A stretch of DNA of 64,000 nt, taken from contig CAIYWI010000097.1 of assembly GCA_903929885.1 (NCBI GenBank), forward strand, positions 124,001-188,000, given 5' to 3'. Origin of the DNA: an uncultured Phycisphaerales bacterium. GTDB lineage: Bacteria; Planctomycetota; Phycisphaerae; Phycisphaerales; UBA1924. The translations under genes were made by a program, and so were the position numbers. Below the pieces are notes generated by a model. That model ran no database searches. It saw only the letters and a program-made list of their open reading frames with translations, and was not told where the DNA came from. Shown here piece after piece: positions 1-8,131 of the stretch. Numbering within the stretch: position 1 is the first letter of the stretch; each line of letters begins with the position of its first letter.

Positions 1-748
1 TCGCCAGTTCGCTCTCGATTTTCGCGCAGACGGCGACGACCTCCGAACCCTCGGCCGCCGCGTGCGCACGCACCTTCATGCAGGCCTCGCCCTGCCCTTG
101 CAGATCGTCCTCGTCGACGTTCATGACGTACAGCACGCGTTTGCCGGTGATGAGCCCCAACTGCTTCAGTTGACGGAGTTGCTCAGGGTCGTCGAACTTC
201 GCGGAGCGGGCGGGCTTGCCCGCGCCGAGCACGGGCTGAAGGCGCTTGAGCACCTCGAAGCGTGCGACATCTTCCGGCTTGCCGCTCTTGGCCGCGCGCT
301 CGGCCTTCCCCAGCGCGCCATCGACGGTCTGGAGGTCGGCGAGAATGAGTTCGGTGGCGATGATGTCGATGTCTCGCATCGGGTCGACCGAACCCGCCAC
401 GTGGAGGATGTCCTCCCCGCCGGGCGCCTTGGTGAAGCAGCGGACCACCTGCAGGATGGCATCGACCTCGCGGATGTGGCTGAGGAACTTGTTGCCCAAC
501 CCCTCGCCCACGCTCGCACCCTTGACGATGCCGGCGATGTCCACGAGCTTGAGGGCCGCGGGAACCACCTTCTGGGGCGGAATGTACTTCGTGATCTGGT
601 CGAGCCGCTTGTCGGGAATGGGAACGATGCCCACGTTGGGCTCGATGGTGGCGAACGGGTAGTTCGCGGCGAGCGCGCCGGCCTTGGTGAGGGCGTTGAA
701 GAGGGTGCTCTTGCCTACGTTGGGCAGTCCGACGATGCCGGCTTCCAT
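1..748 (-). CDS. ychF: Redox/ribosome-associated ATPase YchF (Obg family), C-terminus beyond the window
   Basis: This is the first 249 codons of a YchF/OLA1-type P-loop NTPase; the usual length is about 365, and the end lies off the left edge. The G1 loop GLPNVGKST is at residues 7-15. The G4 position reads NVDE instead of the classical NKxD, which in this family goes with ATP rather than GTP preference. The start is ATG at 748 with an AAGGAAG Shine-Dalgarno about ten bases upstream. YchF binds ribosomes and modulates stress responses in other bacteria. The next gene to the right points away, so it has its own promoter region (749-896). The family call is secure; the physiological role here is inferred. 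Confidence 0.96.
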   Translation of the reverse strand, partial: MEAGIVGLPNVGKSTLFNALTKAGALAANYPFATIEPNVGIVPIPDKRLDQITKYIPPQKVVPAALKLVDIAGIVKGASVGEGLGNKFLSHIREVDAILQVVRCFTKAPGGEDILHVAGSVDPMRDIDIIATELILADLQTVDGALGKAERAAKSGKPEDVARFEVLKRLQPVLGAGKPARSAKFDDPEQLRQLKQLGLITGKRVLYVMNVDEDDLQGQGEACMKVRAHAAAEGSEVVAVCAKIESELA

Positions 749-896
749 GGACGAATCGCTTCCTTTCGCTGCCCCGAGGGCCGCTGGGGCCCCTCCGGGG
801 CCCCGGGCGTATCGCCGGGGGAGCGGAGTGTAGTCGGGCGGGGCCATCGCCCGTGCATCACGACGACCCGGGAGGCGTGCTTCCCTACCCTTCCTC

Positions 897-1310
897 GTGC
901 CGCCGAACGATTCGACCCAGCATTCCAGTCTTGACGAGCAGGACCCTCGCTTTCCGAGCGGTCCATGGTTCGGCTTCTATCGCCAGGGAGGCACGCAGAG
1001 TCGCCAGCGGTTCACGTTGCGATTCCGCGACGGAACGGTGCACGGCGAAGGGAAGGATCCCGTGGCCCCTTTCATCGTCACCGGCACCTATTGCACCGAC
1101 ACGGGCGTCGTGCACCTGACCAAGTCGTACGACAACTACCGCGTCTTCTATCGCGGCACCAGCCTGCCTGACGACGGGATTCCGGGCGTCTGGACCATTC
1201 CCTACTTCGGCGGCGTCATCACCGACTCGGGCGAGTTCCACATCTGGCCCGACGAACTCGCGATGGAGGAGGTCCGCCGTCTCGCTCGCGAGGAGCCGGT
1301 GCCCGCCTGA
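897..1310 (+). CDS. Conserved-looking small protein of unknown function, 137 aa
   Basis: I do not recognise the family. The protein is soluble, with no signal peptide or membrane segment. It is rich in aromatic residues and short beta-type stretches ([27 protein letters not shown]), so a compact beta fold is likely. The GTG start at 897 has no Shine-Dalgarno, but a TACCCT hexamer ends five bases upstream, as at several possibly leaderless genes here. Its stop overlaps the first possible hutU start (TGATG), so the two may be translated together. Codon use matches the neighbours, and I think it is real. Confidence 0.6.
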   Translation: MPPNDSTQHSSLDEQDPRFPSGPWFGFYRQGGTQSRQRFTLRFRDGTVHGEGKDPVAPFIVTGTYCTDTGVVHLTKSYDNYRVFYRGTSLPDDGIPGVWTIPYFGGVITDSGEFHIWPDELAMEEVRRLAREEPVPA

Positions 1311-3181
1311 TGCGTCGCTCGCCCCGCAACAGCCGAGCATCCTCGGTTCACCCAAACACCTTCGCCATGCCCACCACCAGCACCACGCGTCGTCCGAAGT
1401 TCACTTCCGCACCCGCCCCGGCAAAGCCGGTGGCAGGAGCGGCGTTCATCCTCCCCGCCGCGTTGCCCGGCGCGCGTCCGGTGCGTGCGCCCCGCGGCGC
1501 GCGAAAGAGCTGCCGCACGTGGCAGGCGGAGGCGGCGATGCGGATGCTGATGAACAACCTCGATCCGCAGGTGGCCGAGCGACCCGATGCGCTCGTGGTG
1601 TACGGCGGCCGGGGCCAGGCGGCTCGCTCGTGGGACGCCTTCGACGCGATCGTCGCGACGCTCCGCACGCTGAAGGCCGACGAGACGCTCCTGGTCCAGA
1701 GCGGCAAGCCCGTGGGCGTCGTGACGACGCACGAGGACGCCCCCCGCGTGCTGATCGCCAACTCCAACCTCGTGCCGGCGTGGGCCACGCAGGCGAAGTT
1801 CGACGAACTCGCGGCCGCCGGGCTCATGATGTACGGTCAGATGACCGCCGGATCGTGGATCTACATCGGCACCCAGGGCATCCTGCAAGGCACGCACGAG
1901 ACCTTCGCCGAATGCGGGCGGACCCACTTCGGGGGCACCCTCGCGGGACGGCTGTGCGTCACCGGCGGTTGCGGCGGCATGGGCGGCGCCCAGCCGCTGG
2001 CCATCACGCTCGCGGGAGGCACTGCGCTGATCGCCGACACCGACCTCACTCGCCTGGAGCGTCGCCGCGACGACCGCTATCTCGACGAGATCGCCGCCAC
2101 GCTCGACGCGGGCATCGACCAGGCCCTCGCCTGGAAGGCCTCGTCGACGGCACGGTCGATCGGCGTGCACGCCAACGCGATTGCATTGCTCGAGCGACTG
2201 ATCGAACGCGGGATCGTCCCCGACGTGCTGACGGACCAGACCAGCGCGCACGATCCGCTGATGGGGTACGTGCCGCCGGAGTTCACGCACGAACAAGCCG
2301 CGAAGTTCCGCAAGGCGGATCCCGGCGAGTATCAGCGCCGATCGCTGGCCGGCATGGCTCGTCACGTTCGAGCGATGCTGGAACTGCAGCGACGCGGCGC
2401 CGTCACCTTCGATTACGGCAACAACATCCGCCAGCGTGCGCTCGACCAGGGCGTCGCCGACGCCTTCGCCTTCCCCGGCTTCGTGCCCGCGTACATCCGG
2501 CCGCAGTTCTGCCTCGGCCGCGGACCATTCCGCTGGGTGGCGCTCAGCGGCGACCCTCGCGACATCTTCGTGACCGACCACGCGATCCTCAAGGCCTTCC
2601 CGGCCAAGTCGGGGCCGTACGCCGCGAGGTTGCATCGCTGGATCCTGTCGTGCCACGCCAACCCGGACGCGCTGCTCGCGGGCGACTTCAAGGCCTGCCG
2701 CCCCCGCTTTGAGTTCCAAGGCCTGCCGGCCCGCATCTGCTGGCTGGGTCTTGGCGAGCGAGACCGGGCCGGGCTGCTCTTCAACGACCTGGTCCGCAAG
2801 CGCAGGGTGAAGGCGCCCATCGTCATCGGGCGTGACCACCTCGACTGTGGCAGCGTTGCGAGCCCGAACCGCGAGACCGAGGCAATGCTCGACGGCTCCG
2901 ATGCCGTCAGCGACTGGGCCATTCTCAACGCGATGGTGAACATCGCATCCGGCTCGTCGTGGGTGTCGTTCCATCACGGCGGCGGGGTGGGCATCGGCTA
3001 CAGCCAGCACTGCGGCCAGGTGATCGTCGCCGATGGCACGTCCAAGGCCGCCAAGCGGCTCAAGCGCGTGCTGACCAACGACCCGGCCATGGGCGTCTTC
3101 CGGCACGCCGACTCGGGCTACGCCGATGCTCGCGCCTGCGCCGATGCGAGGAAACTGCAGATTCCCATGCGGACATGGTGA
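1310..3181 (+). CDS. hutU: Urocanate hydratase
   Basis: Urocanase converts urocanate to imidazolonepropionate, the second step of histidine degradation, using tightly bound NAD+. The family core starts near residue 57 ([14 protein letters not shown]). Recognisable blocks follow: [35 protein letters not shown] (NAD site), [11 protein letters not shown] with the conserved Cys at residue 477, [20 protein letters not shown], and [18 protein letters not shown]. The given start at 1310 overlaps the previous stop. ATG at 1367 would remove 19 poorly conserved residues and give a length closer to the usual 550-560; neither start has a clear Shine-Dalgarno. No hutH, hutI or hutG is in the window, so the rest of the pathway must be elsewhere. 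Confidence 0.95.
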   Translation: MRRSPRNSRASSVHPNTFAMPTTSTTRRPKFTSAPAPAKPVAGAAFILPAALPGARPVRAPRGARKSCRTWQAEAAMRMLMNNLDPQVAERPDALVVYGGRGQAARSWDAFDAIVATLRTLKADETLLVQSGKPVGVVTTHEDAPRVLIANSNLVPAWATQAKFDELAAAGLMMYGQMTAGSWIYIGTQGILQGTHETFAECGRTHFGGTLAGRLCVTGGCGGMGGAQPLAITLAGGTALIADTDLTRLERRRDDRYLDEIAATLDAGIDQALAWKASSTARSIGVHANAIALLERLIERGIVPDVLTDQTSAHDPLMGYVPPEFTHEQAAKFRKADPGEYQRRSLAGMARHVRAMLELQRRGAVTFDYGNNIRQRALDQGVADAFAFPGFVPAYIRPQFCLGRGPFRWVALSGDPRDIFVTDHAILKAFPAKSGPYAARLHRWILSCHANPDALLAGDFKACRPRFEFQGLPARICWLGLGERDRAGLLFNDLVRKRRVKAPIVIGRDHLDCGSVASPNRETEAMLDGSDAVSDWAILNAMVNIASGSSWVSFHHGGGVGIGYSQHCGQVIVADGTSKAAKRLKRVLTNDPAMGVFRHADSGYADARACADARKLQIPMRTW

Positions 3182-3200
3182 TCGTCCATATGCTCTGGCC

Positions 3201-4337
3201 GTGCCCCACCGACGCCTGATCGCCCTCGTCGTCGCGCCGCTCCTCCTGCTGCTTGGCGGGTGCGGCAGCAGTTTCCCGCACGACACATCGCCGGTGCGTT
3301 GGGCCGATCGAGGCGACGCGTCTGGCGGCGTGCCCATGATCCTGTCGCCGGGTACCGATTCGGCGGTGGCCACCACCGAGGTCATCGGAAGCAGCCTGGG
3401 GTGTCGTGAACTGATCGCCTCGTGGAACGCAGATGTTCCCGAGGGCTGCGGCTTGACAATCGAGGCCCGCGTTCGCGCCGATCAAGACGGCGAATGGACG
3501 CCGTGGCTGCGCTTGGGCGAAGCCGGCCAACCCGCGGGCGGCACGCCGACGAACGCATGCGGGGCGGCGAGCGTCGATGTGGACGTGCTCGAGAGCACGT
3601 CGTGGTTCAAGCAGGCGCAGGTGCGAGTCTCGGCGACGGCACCCCACGCGGCGGTGGCCGGATCCTCCGTCACGATTCACCGGCTCGACGTGACGCGAAC
3701 GCTCGCCTTTGGCCGTGGGCTCCAAGGCCTGCGACGCGAGTTGAACGCGTCCGATCCGGACTGGAAGGCCCTGGGCCTGCCGACGCATGTCGACCTCGAC
3801 GTGCCGTTCCTCAGCCAGAAGACGCCGCGAGCCGAGCTTTCCGGGAGGCTGTGCAGCCCGGCGAGCGTGGCCATGGCGGTGCGGTGGGCCGGCCGGTCCG
3901 ACGCGACCGTCGAGACGGTCGCGGCGATCGCCCATGATCCTCGTCACGATCTGTACGGCAACTGGCCCCGCAACGTGCAGGCGGCATGGCAGTTTGGCGT
4001 GCCGGGCAAGGTCGCTCGCCTCGGTTCGATGACCGACGCGTGGCGACTGCTGGCGTCGGGCGTCGTGATCGTCGCCAGCATCAAGGCGGAAAAGGGACAA
4101 CTCGCCGACGCACCCTATCAGGACACGGAGGGACACCTCATCGTGATCCGCGGCTATGACGCGAAGGGCAATCTGCTGGTCAGCGATCCGGCGTGCAGCT
4201 CGGCCGAGGCGGGGCGCCGAACCTACTCGCGTCGCGACATGGCGCAGGTGTGGCTCGTGAATCGCCGGGGCACCTGCTATCTGTTCACGCGTCCCGGCGA
4301 AGGATGGCGACTCGACGGCGCGGAGCGAGGGCAATGA
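3201..4337 (+). CDS. Lipoprotein with a C39-like cysteine peptidase domain
   Basis: From a GTG start at 3201 the protein has a short basic N-region, a Leu-rich stretch and a lipobox LLGGC with Cys21, so it should be a lipoprotein. An upstream in-frame ATG at 3126 lies inside hutU and would spoil the signal peptide. The middle (about residues 30-180) is beta-rich and unassigned. The C-terminal half resembles peptidase C39_2: VPFLSQKTP, then GRLCSPASVAMAV with candidate nucleophile Cys218, then GHLIVIRGYD with His312, then a SDPAC segment in the usual third-residue position. Total length is 378 aa. Its last codon overlaps the next gene (ATGA). The substrate is unknown, and the domain may be non-peptidolytic. 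Confidence 0.78.
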   Translation: MPHRRLIALVVAPLLLLLGGCGSSFPHDTSPVRWADRGDASGGVPMILSPGTDSAVATTEVIGSSLGCRELIASWNADVPEGCGLTIEARVRADQDGEWTPWLRLGEAGQPAGGTPTNACGAASVDVDVLESTSWFKQAQVRVSATAPHAAVAGSSVTIHRLDVTRTLAFGRGLQGLRRELNASDPDWKALGLPTHVDLDVPFLSQKTPRAELSGRLCSPASVAMAVRWAGRSDATVETVAAIAHDPRHDLYGNWPRNVQAAWQFGVPGKVARLGSMTDAWRLLASGVVIVASIKAEKGQLADAPYQDTEGHLIVIRGYDAKGNLLVSDPACSSAEAGRRTYSRRDMAQVWLVNRRGTCYLFTRPGEGWRLDGAERGQ

Positions 4338-5476
4338 ACGCTCTCGCCGCCCCGATCACGCGGCTCCAGTCGCTCGATGCCTTTCGGGGTCTCGTGATCG
4401 TCCTGATGCTGCTTGTCAACGCGGCAGGAAGTGATCCCGCATTCCCGGGGTGGTTTTCGCATCGCGGCTGGAATGGCGGCGAGATGGGCATCGGCCTTGC
4501 CGACATGGTCTATCCGTGGTTTCTCTTCATCGCCGGCGTGAGCATTCCCTTCTCGATGCACCGCGGACGTGGCGCGACCCTGTCGCCCCCGCGACGCATC
4601 CTCGCCTCGGCCGCGAGATCGCTGCGTCTCTACCTGCTTGGCGTCATGCTGGTGGCGGCCTCGATGGCGTACGACACGGGGATCGGTCCCTCCGTGCTGC
4701 TTCGCTGGGACATCCTGCAGATGATCGGCCTGGCGACGCTGCTCGCCACGTGCGCGGCACACCTGCCTCGATTCGGCCAGTGGCTTTCGGTCGTGGCCGT
4801 GCTGATCGGCAAGTGGGCGCTGCTCACGCGATGCCCGATGCCCGGAAGGGGTGAGGTGGTGTGGACGGCCACCGAGAGCGCCCAGGCGTGGATCAGGACC
4901 GAATGGGGTTGGTTCGGAACGGCTTTGACGCAAGGCCTCCCGGCGATGGCGGTGGCCATCATCGGATCAATCGCCGCCAGCGAGCTTCTGCGTCCCGAGC
5001 AGCGTTCCGCCACGGGGCGAGCATCCAACTCGCGGACGCGACTCGTCCGCATGGGAGTGATTCTGACCGTGGGCGGACTCGCCTGGCACGAACTGGGCGG
5101 CTTGCCCATGAGCAAGGACTTCTTCACGTCGTCCTACGTCATGTTCACCTCGGGGACCGCCTGCCTGATGCTCGCGGCGATGCACGAGTTGTTCGACCGC
5201 CGAGGATTCTCGGCGCCCGCGATGTTGCGCCATTTCGGCACCAACTCCATCGCCATCTACGTGCTGGCGGAACTGGTCTGGCGGATCTGCCTGACGCGGT
5301 GGCTGGTCTCGTCGCCCGACGGAAGTTTCTCCACCGCGTTCGCCGCCGGCAAGGCGTGGCTGTCGCATCTCACGACCCCGACGATCGGCGCGTGGCTCGC
5401 GGTCGCGGCATACATCGTCGCGATGTGGCTGGCGGCCAGAGCGCTCCACGTTCGCGGCTGGTTCATCCGCGCCTAG
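4334..5476 (+). CDS. Multipass membrane acyltransferase of the heparan-alpha-glucosaminide N-acetyltransferase/DUF5009 type
   Basis: The 380-aa protein opens with RLQSLDAFRGLVIVLMLLVN, the hallmark of this family, and then has about ten hydrophobic segments with YPWFLFIAGVSIPF in the second. Relatives move acetyl or other acyl groups across the membrane onto sugars. The start at 4334 overlaps the preceding stop by ATGA, so translation is probably coupled to the C39-like lipoprotein. That coupling suggests a shared envelope task, for example trimming or acylating a surface polymer, but this is inference. The window shows no acyl-CoA-specific partner. Confidence 0.85.
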   Translation: MNALAAPITRLQSLDAFRGLVIVLMLLVNAAGSDPAFPGWFSHRGWNGGEMGIGLADMVYPWFLFIAGVSIPFSMHRGRGATLSPPRRILASAARSLRLYLLGVMLVAASMAYDTGIGPSVLLRWDILQMIGLATLLATCAAHLPRFGQWLSVVAVLIGKWALLTRCPMPGRGEVVWTATESAQAWIRTEWGWFGTALTQGLPAMAVAIIGSIAASELLRPEQRSATGRASNSRTRLVRMGVILTVGGLAWHELGGLPMSKDFFTSSYVMFTSGTACLMLAAMHELFDRRGFSAPAMLRHFGTNSIAIYVLAELVWRICLTRWLVSSPDGSFSTAFAAGKAWLSHLTTPTIGAWLAVAAYIVAMWLAARALHVRGWFIRA

Positions 5477-5770
5477 GGGTCCACCTTCATCAAGCCCCGC
5501 AGCATCGGCCCATCCCGCCGTTCGCGTTCCGTTTGCCCCCGATGCTGCGGCGGTGGCGTAGCTCACTGACAGCAGTATGTCAGTCATCCGCGAAAGTCAG
5601 GCCTGCGCAGCTTGCTCGGCGTGCAACTTCGGACTTCGATTACTCCGATGTCTGTTCGGGGCCGGCCGGGGATGCAACTCGGTGACGGCGATTGGGTTCG
5701 GGCGACGATGCCGAAAGCCGCGTGGCCTTCGACGAGCTGCGGCGGCGGGCGTCGGGGAACGAACGTGCCT
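5477..5770. other. Intergenic region with a 20-bp dyad
   Basis: No convincing gene is present before the zinc-ribbon protein. The stretch contains the dyad at 5565-5584. Open frames through it (from a TTG at 5612 or an ATG at 5708) have weak coding character and no Shine-Dalgarno, though either could extend the next gene upstream. Confidence 0.5.
5565..5584. promoter_or_regulatory. Perfect inverted repeat ACTGACA-N6-TGTCAGT
   Basis: Seven-base arms flank GCAGTA. There is no T-tract after it, so an intrinsic terminator is unlikely. It lies 88 bp after the acyltransferase stop and upstream of the zinc-ribbon gene, a position that fits an operator for a dimeric regulator. Confidence 0.35.
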
Positions 5771-6562
5771 GCGATGGTCAACGCCACTTCGAACAACCCG
5801 TGCACGATCGAACGAGCGACGCTCGCCGATCGTGCACGCGGCCTGCTGCAAGACCCCGGGATCGTCACGTGGAGGTGCACGGGTTGCCGCTGGGAGTTGT
5901 GGTGCGACTTCGCATCGCGGCGGGAGGAGCAGACCTGCGAAGTTTGTCTCGAAAGGCAGCACGTGCCGCCGGCCAACTTCGCTTGGAACGAGCGGCTGAT
6001 CGGACATCAGCAGGAGTGTCGCGAGCGTCGACGCGTGCGGTTCGAGCATGACTCCGCGGCAAGGATGGAACGCGAGCAGGGCAGGCGTCGGGAGCAGGCC
6101 GCTCGCCACGCGTCGATGCGACTGGCGGCATCAACCATCGCCGTCGAGGCGGGACTCGCAAGTTCGGCGGTCGAGTTCGAGCGGGCGAGCGACGCCGAGG
6201 CGCACCGCATTCTCGAGTTGGCGGCGATGGCGAGAGCGCTGGCATCGGACCTTCGCAGCGCTCGAACTGAGGCTGCGTCGGCGGACGGCAGCGAACGTGC
6301 GGTGCGGGAGGGGGCCGGCTGGGGGAGTCTTGCGTGCCTGATGTTCGGTTCGTTGTGGCTCGCGGCGGGCGTTTCGGCGACATCGTGGGCAACGCGAGAG
6401 ATCACTCGCGACTGGAAGCGAGCGAGAGCCGCTCGATACCGCAGGCGATGGGAGGACGCGCTGTCCCGGTTGACCGCCGAGGAAGGAGCCGCCTTCGCCA
6501 GGATCTTCGCATGCCTGCAGCCTCGCGAGGCGGCTGCGGTCGCGGCGATGCTCGCGGCATGA
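5771..6562 (+). CDS. Zinc-ribbon-like protein with coiled coil and one membrane segment, function unknown
   Basis: I do not recognise this protein. Near the N-terminus it has two CxxC pairs (WRCTGC and TCEVC) about 20 residues apart, a likely zinc ribbon. A long charged helical region rich in Arg, Glu and Ala follows and could be a coiled coil. One hydrophobic segment, LACLMFGSLWLAAGV, comes next, then a basic helical tail. The start is uncertain: ATG at 5771 (263 aa), ATG at 5708 (284 aa) or TTG at 5612 (316 aa). None has a Shine-Dalgarno; 5771 is the nearest before the ribbon. It ends 17 bp from the convergent phosphatase gene. Confidence 0.6.
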   Translation, partial: AMVNATSNNPCTIERATLADRARGLLQDPGIVTWRCTGCRWELWCDFASRREEQTCEVCLERQHVPPANFAWNERLIGHQQECRERRRVRFEHDSAARMEREQGRRREQAARHASMRLAASTIAVEAGLASSAVEFERASDAEAHRILELAAMARALASDLRSARTEAASADGSERAVREGAGWGSLACLMFGSLWLAAGVSATSWATREITRDWKRARAARYRRRWEDALSRLTAEEGAAFARIFACLQPREAAAVAAMLAA

Positions 6563-6579
6563 GGTCGCCGCAGGAACGA

Positions 6580-7971
6580 TCACGTCCTTCGGATGACGAC
6601 CACCGTCGCATCGTCACCCTGGGGAGCATCCGCCGCGAAGGCTTTGGCTGCAGCATCGATCGCTTCAATGACCTTGGCGGCCGGCTGACCGACTGCGCCC
6701 CGGAGCGTCCGCTCGAGCCGTGCCGTGCCGAACTGCTCCCCGTCGGCCCGCTGCCACTCGAAGAAACCGTCCGTGACCATCAACAGGGCGTCGCCGGGTT
6801 CGAGATGACGCATGTTGAGGTTGGCGTAGCGCTCGGAGGCATCGATCCCAAGCGGTATTCCGTCGCCGCTGAACGACTCGATCTCACCGGTGGCGGCGCG
6901 GAGCAGGAGCGTGGGTCCGTGCCCGGCGGAGATGAGTTCGATGCTGCCGTCGGGAGAGACGACGGCGATGACCATCGTGATGAATCGGCCCGAGGAGGCG
7001 AGATCAGGGCAAATGAGGTCGTTCAATCGATTGAGCAGGGCGGCGGCGTCGGAAGCGGCGGGAGCGGTCGCCCTGGCGTACGCGCGGCAGACGGCCATCA
7101 CGATCGCCGGACCAATGCCATGCCCGGTGACATCGGCGAGCGCGACCACCAGTCGCCCGTCGGGCAGCCGCTGCCAGTCGTAGTAGTCGCCGCCGGCGTG
7201 CTGAGCGGGCCGTGCCATGCCGACGATCTCGAAACCGGCGAGATCGGGCGAACCTGTCGGCATGAGCCCTCGCTGAATGTCGCGGGCAATCGTGAGATCA
7301 TGTTCGATGGTGGCCAACGCTCGCTGCCGTCGCTCCGCTTCGAGGGTCTCCTGAACGGCTTCCCCGACGTAGGCCCTGGCCTCGGAGGCCACGAGGGCCG
7401 ACGCGAGCGCCGTGAGGACGAGGATGACTGGGTAGGTGAAGTAGAGCGGCCACCTGTGAGCGTCCATGTCCGTCTCGACGATCGTCCAGACGACCAGAGC
7501 CATGTGCCCGAGGGCGCCGAGGAAGCCCGTCACGAAGGATGCCACGGGTCGCAGCCTCAGGATGGAGATCATGGTCACCAGCGGCAGGCACAGCAGCACG
7601 GGGCCGGAGAGCGTGGCCTCGACGGCTCGAGGGGAGTACATGTGGGCGAAGGTCAAGTAGACAAGTGGAACGACGATGTCCACGACCACGCCGAGCGTCC
7701 AACTGCCACGGAACCGCTGGCAGCCGCGGCGAGCGCATCGGAGCGAATCGAGGTACACCCACGCCTGAAAGAAGAGGGCGGCGGTGAAGGTGCCGACCGC
7801 CGCAAAGAACATGGGGTTGGTCGTCATGACCTCGTCGCCGCGCCATCGCCGCCAGAAAATGCCCGCCAGCATGAGGAGCCAGAGGGCCGCCATGATGGAG
7901 GATCGGCGCACCTCGCTGCGGAGCAGGCGGGCTTGGAACGATTCGGACGACGTGATCGAGCTGGTGGGCAT
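6580..7971 (-). CDS. Membrane-bound SpoIIE/RsbU-type serine phosphatase (PPM family)
   Basis: The 463-aa protein has about six N-terminal membrane segments (residues 25-190), a short helical linker (EAERRQRALATIEHDLTIA), and a C-terminal PPM phosphatase domain. Metal-site motifs are visible: GGDYYDW, LADVTGHGIG, VTDGFFEW and QGDDATVVVI. The linker motif ARDIQRGLMP is typical of RsbU-type enzymes that dephosphorylate anti-sigma-factor antagonists. No STAS or anti-sigma partner is nearby, so the target is unknown. ATG at 7971 was chosen because membrane segments begin soon after it; the frame stays open further upstream, antisense to addB, which is not credible. Confidence 0.9.
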   Translation of the reverse strand: MPTSSITSSESFQARLLRSEVRRSSIMAALWLLMLAGIFWRRWRGDEVMTTNPMFFAAVGTFTAALFFQAWVYLDSLRCARRGCQRFRGSWTLGVVVDIVVPLVYLTFAHMYSPRAVEATLSGPVLLCLPLVTMISILRLRPVASFVTGFLGALGHMALVVWTIVETDMDAHRWPLYFTYPVILVLTALASALVASEARAYVGEAVQETLEAERRQRALATIEHDLTIARDIQRGLMPTGSPDLAGFEIVGMARPAQHAGGDYYDWQRLPDGRLVVALADVTGHGIGPAIVMAVCRAYARATAPAASDAAALLNRLNDLICPDLASSGRFITMVIAVVSPDGSIELISAGHGPTLLLRAATGEIESFSGDGIPLGIDASERYANLNMRHLEPGDALLMVTDGFFEWQRADGEQFGTARLERTLRGAVGQPAAKVIEAIDAAAKAFAADAPQGDDATVVVIRRT

Positions 7972-8131
7972 GAGCAGGGGCCGACGGCTGAATCGGAGTG
8001 TAGGAGCAGGGCTGATCGAGCCCGCAGGCCCCGGGGTTTGGGCCTGCGGATCGGATGCGGAGATCGCGCGGCCGCGTATGCTCCACCGGAACGAGCGGCG
8101 CGACGAGTCGCGGGCATGAAAGCGAGGGAGC
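7972..8131. other. Divergent promoter region between the phosphatase and addB
   Basis: This 160-bp spacer drives the two genes apart. A TATGCT hexamer on the plus strand near 8077 could be a -10 element for addB. No hairpin or repeat stands out. Confidence 0.3.

Noticed and set aside
1202-3385. A 727-codon minus-strand frame over hutU
   Set aside because: The plus strand is clearly urocanase; the antisense product shows no family features.
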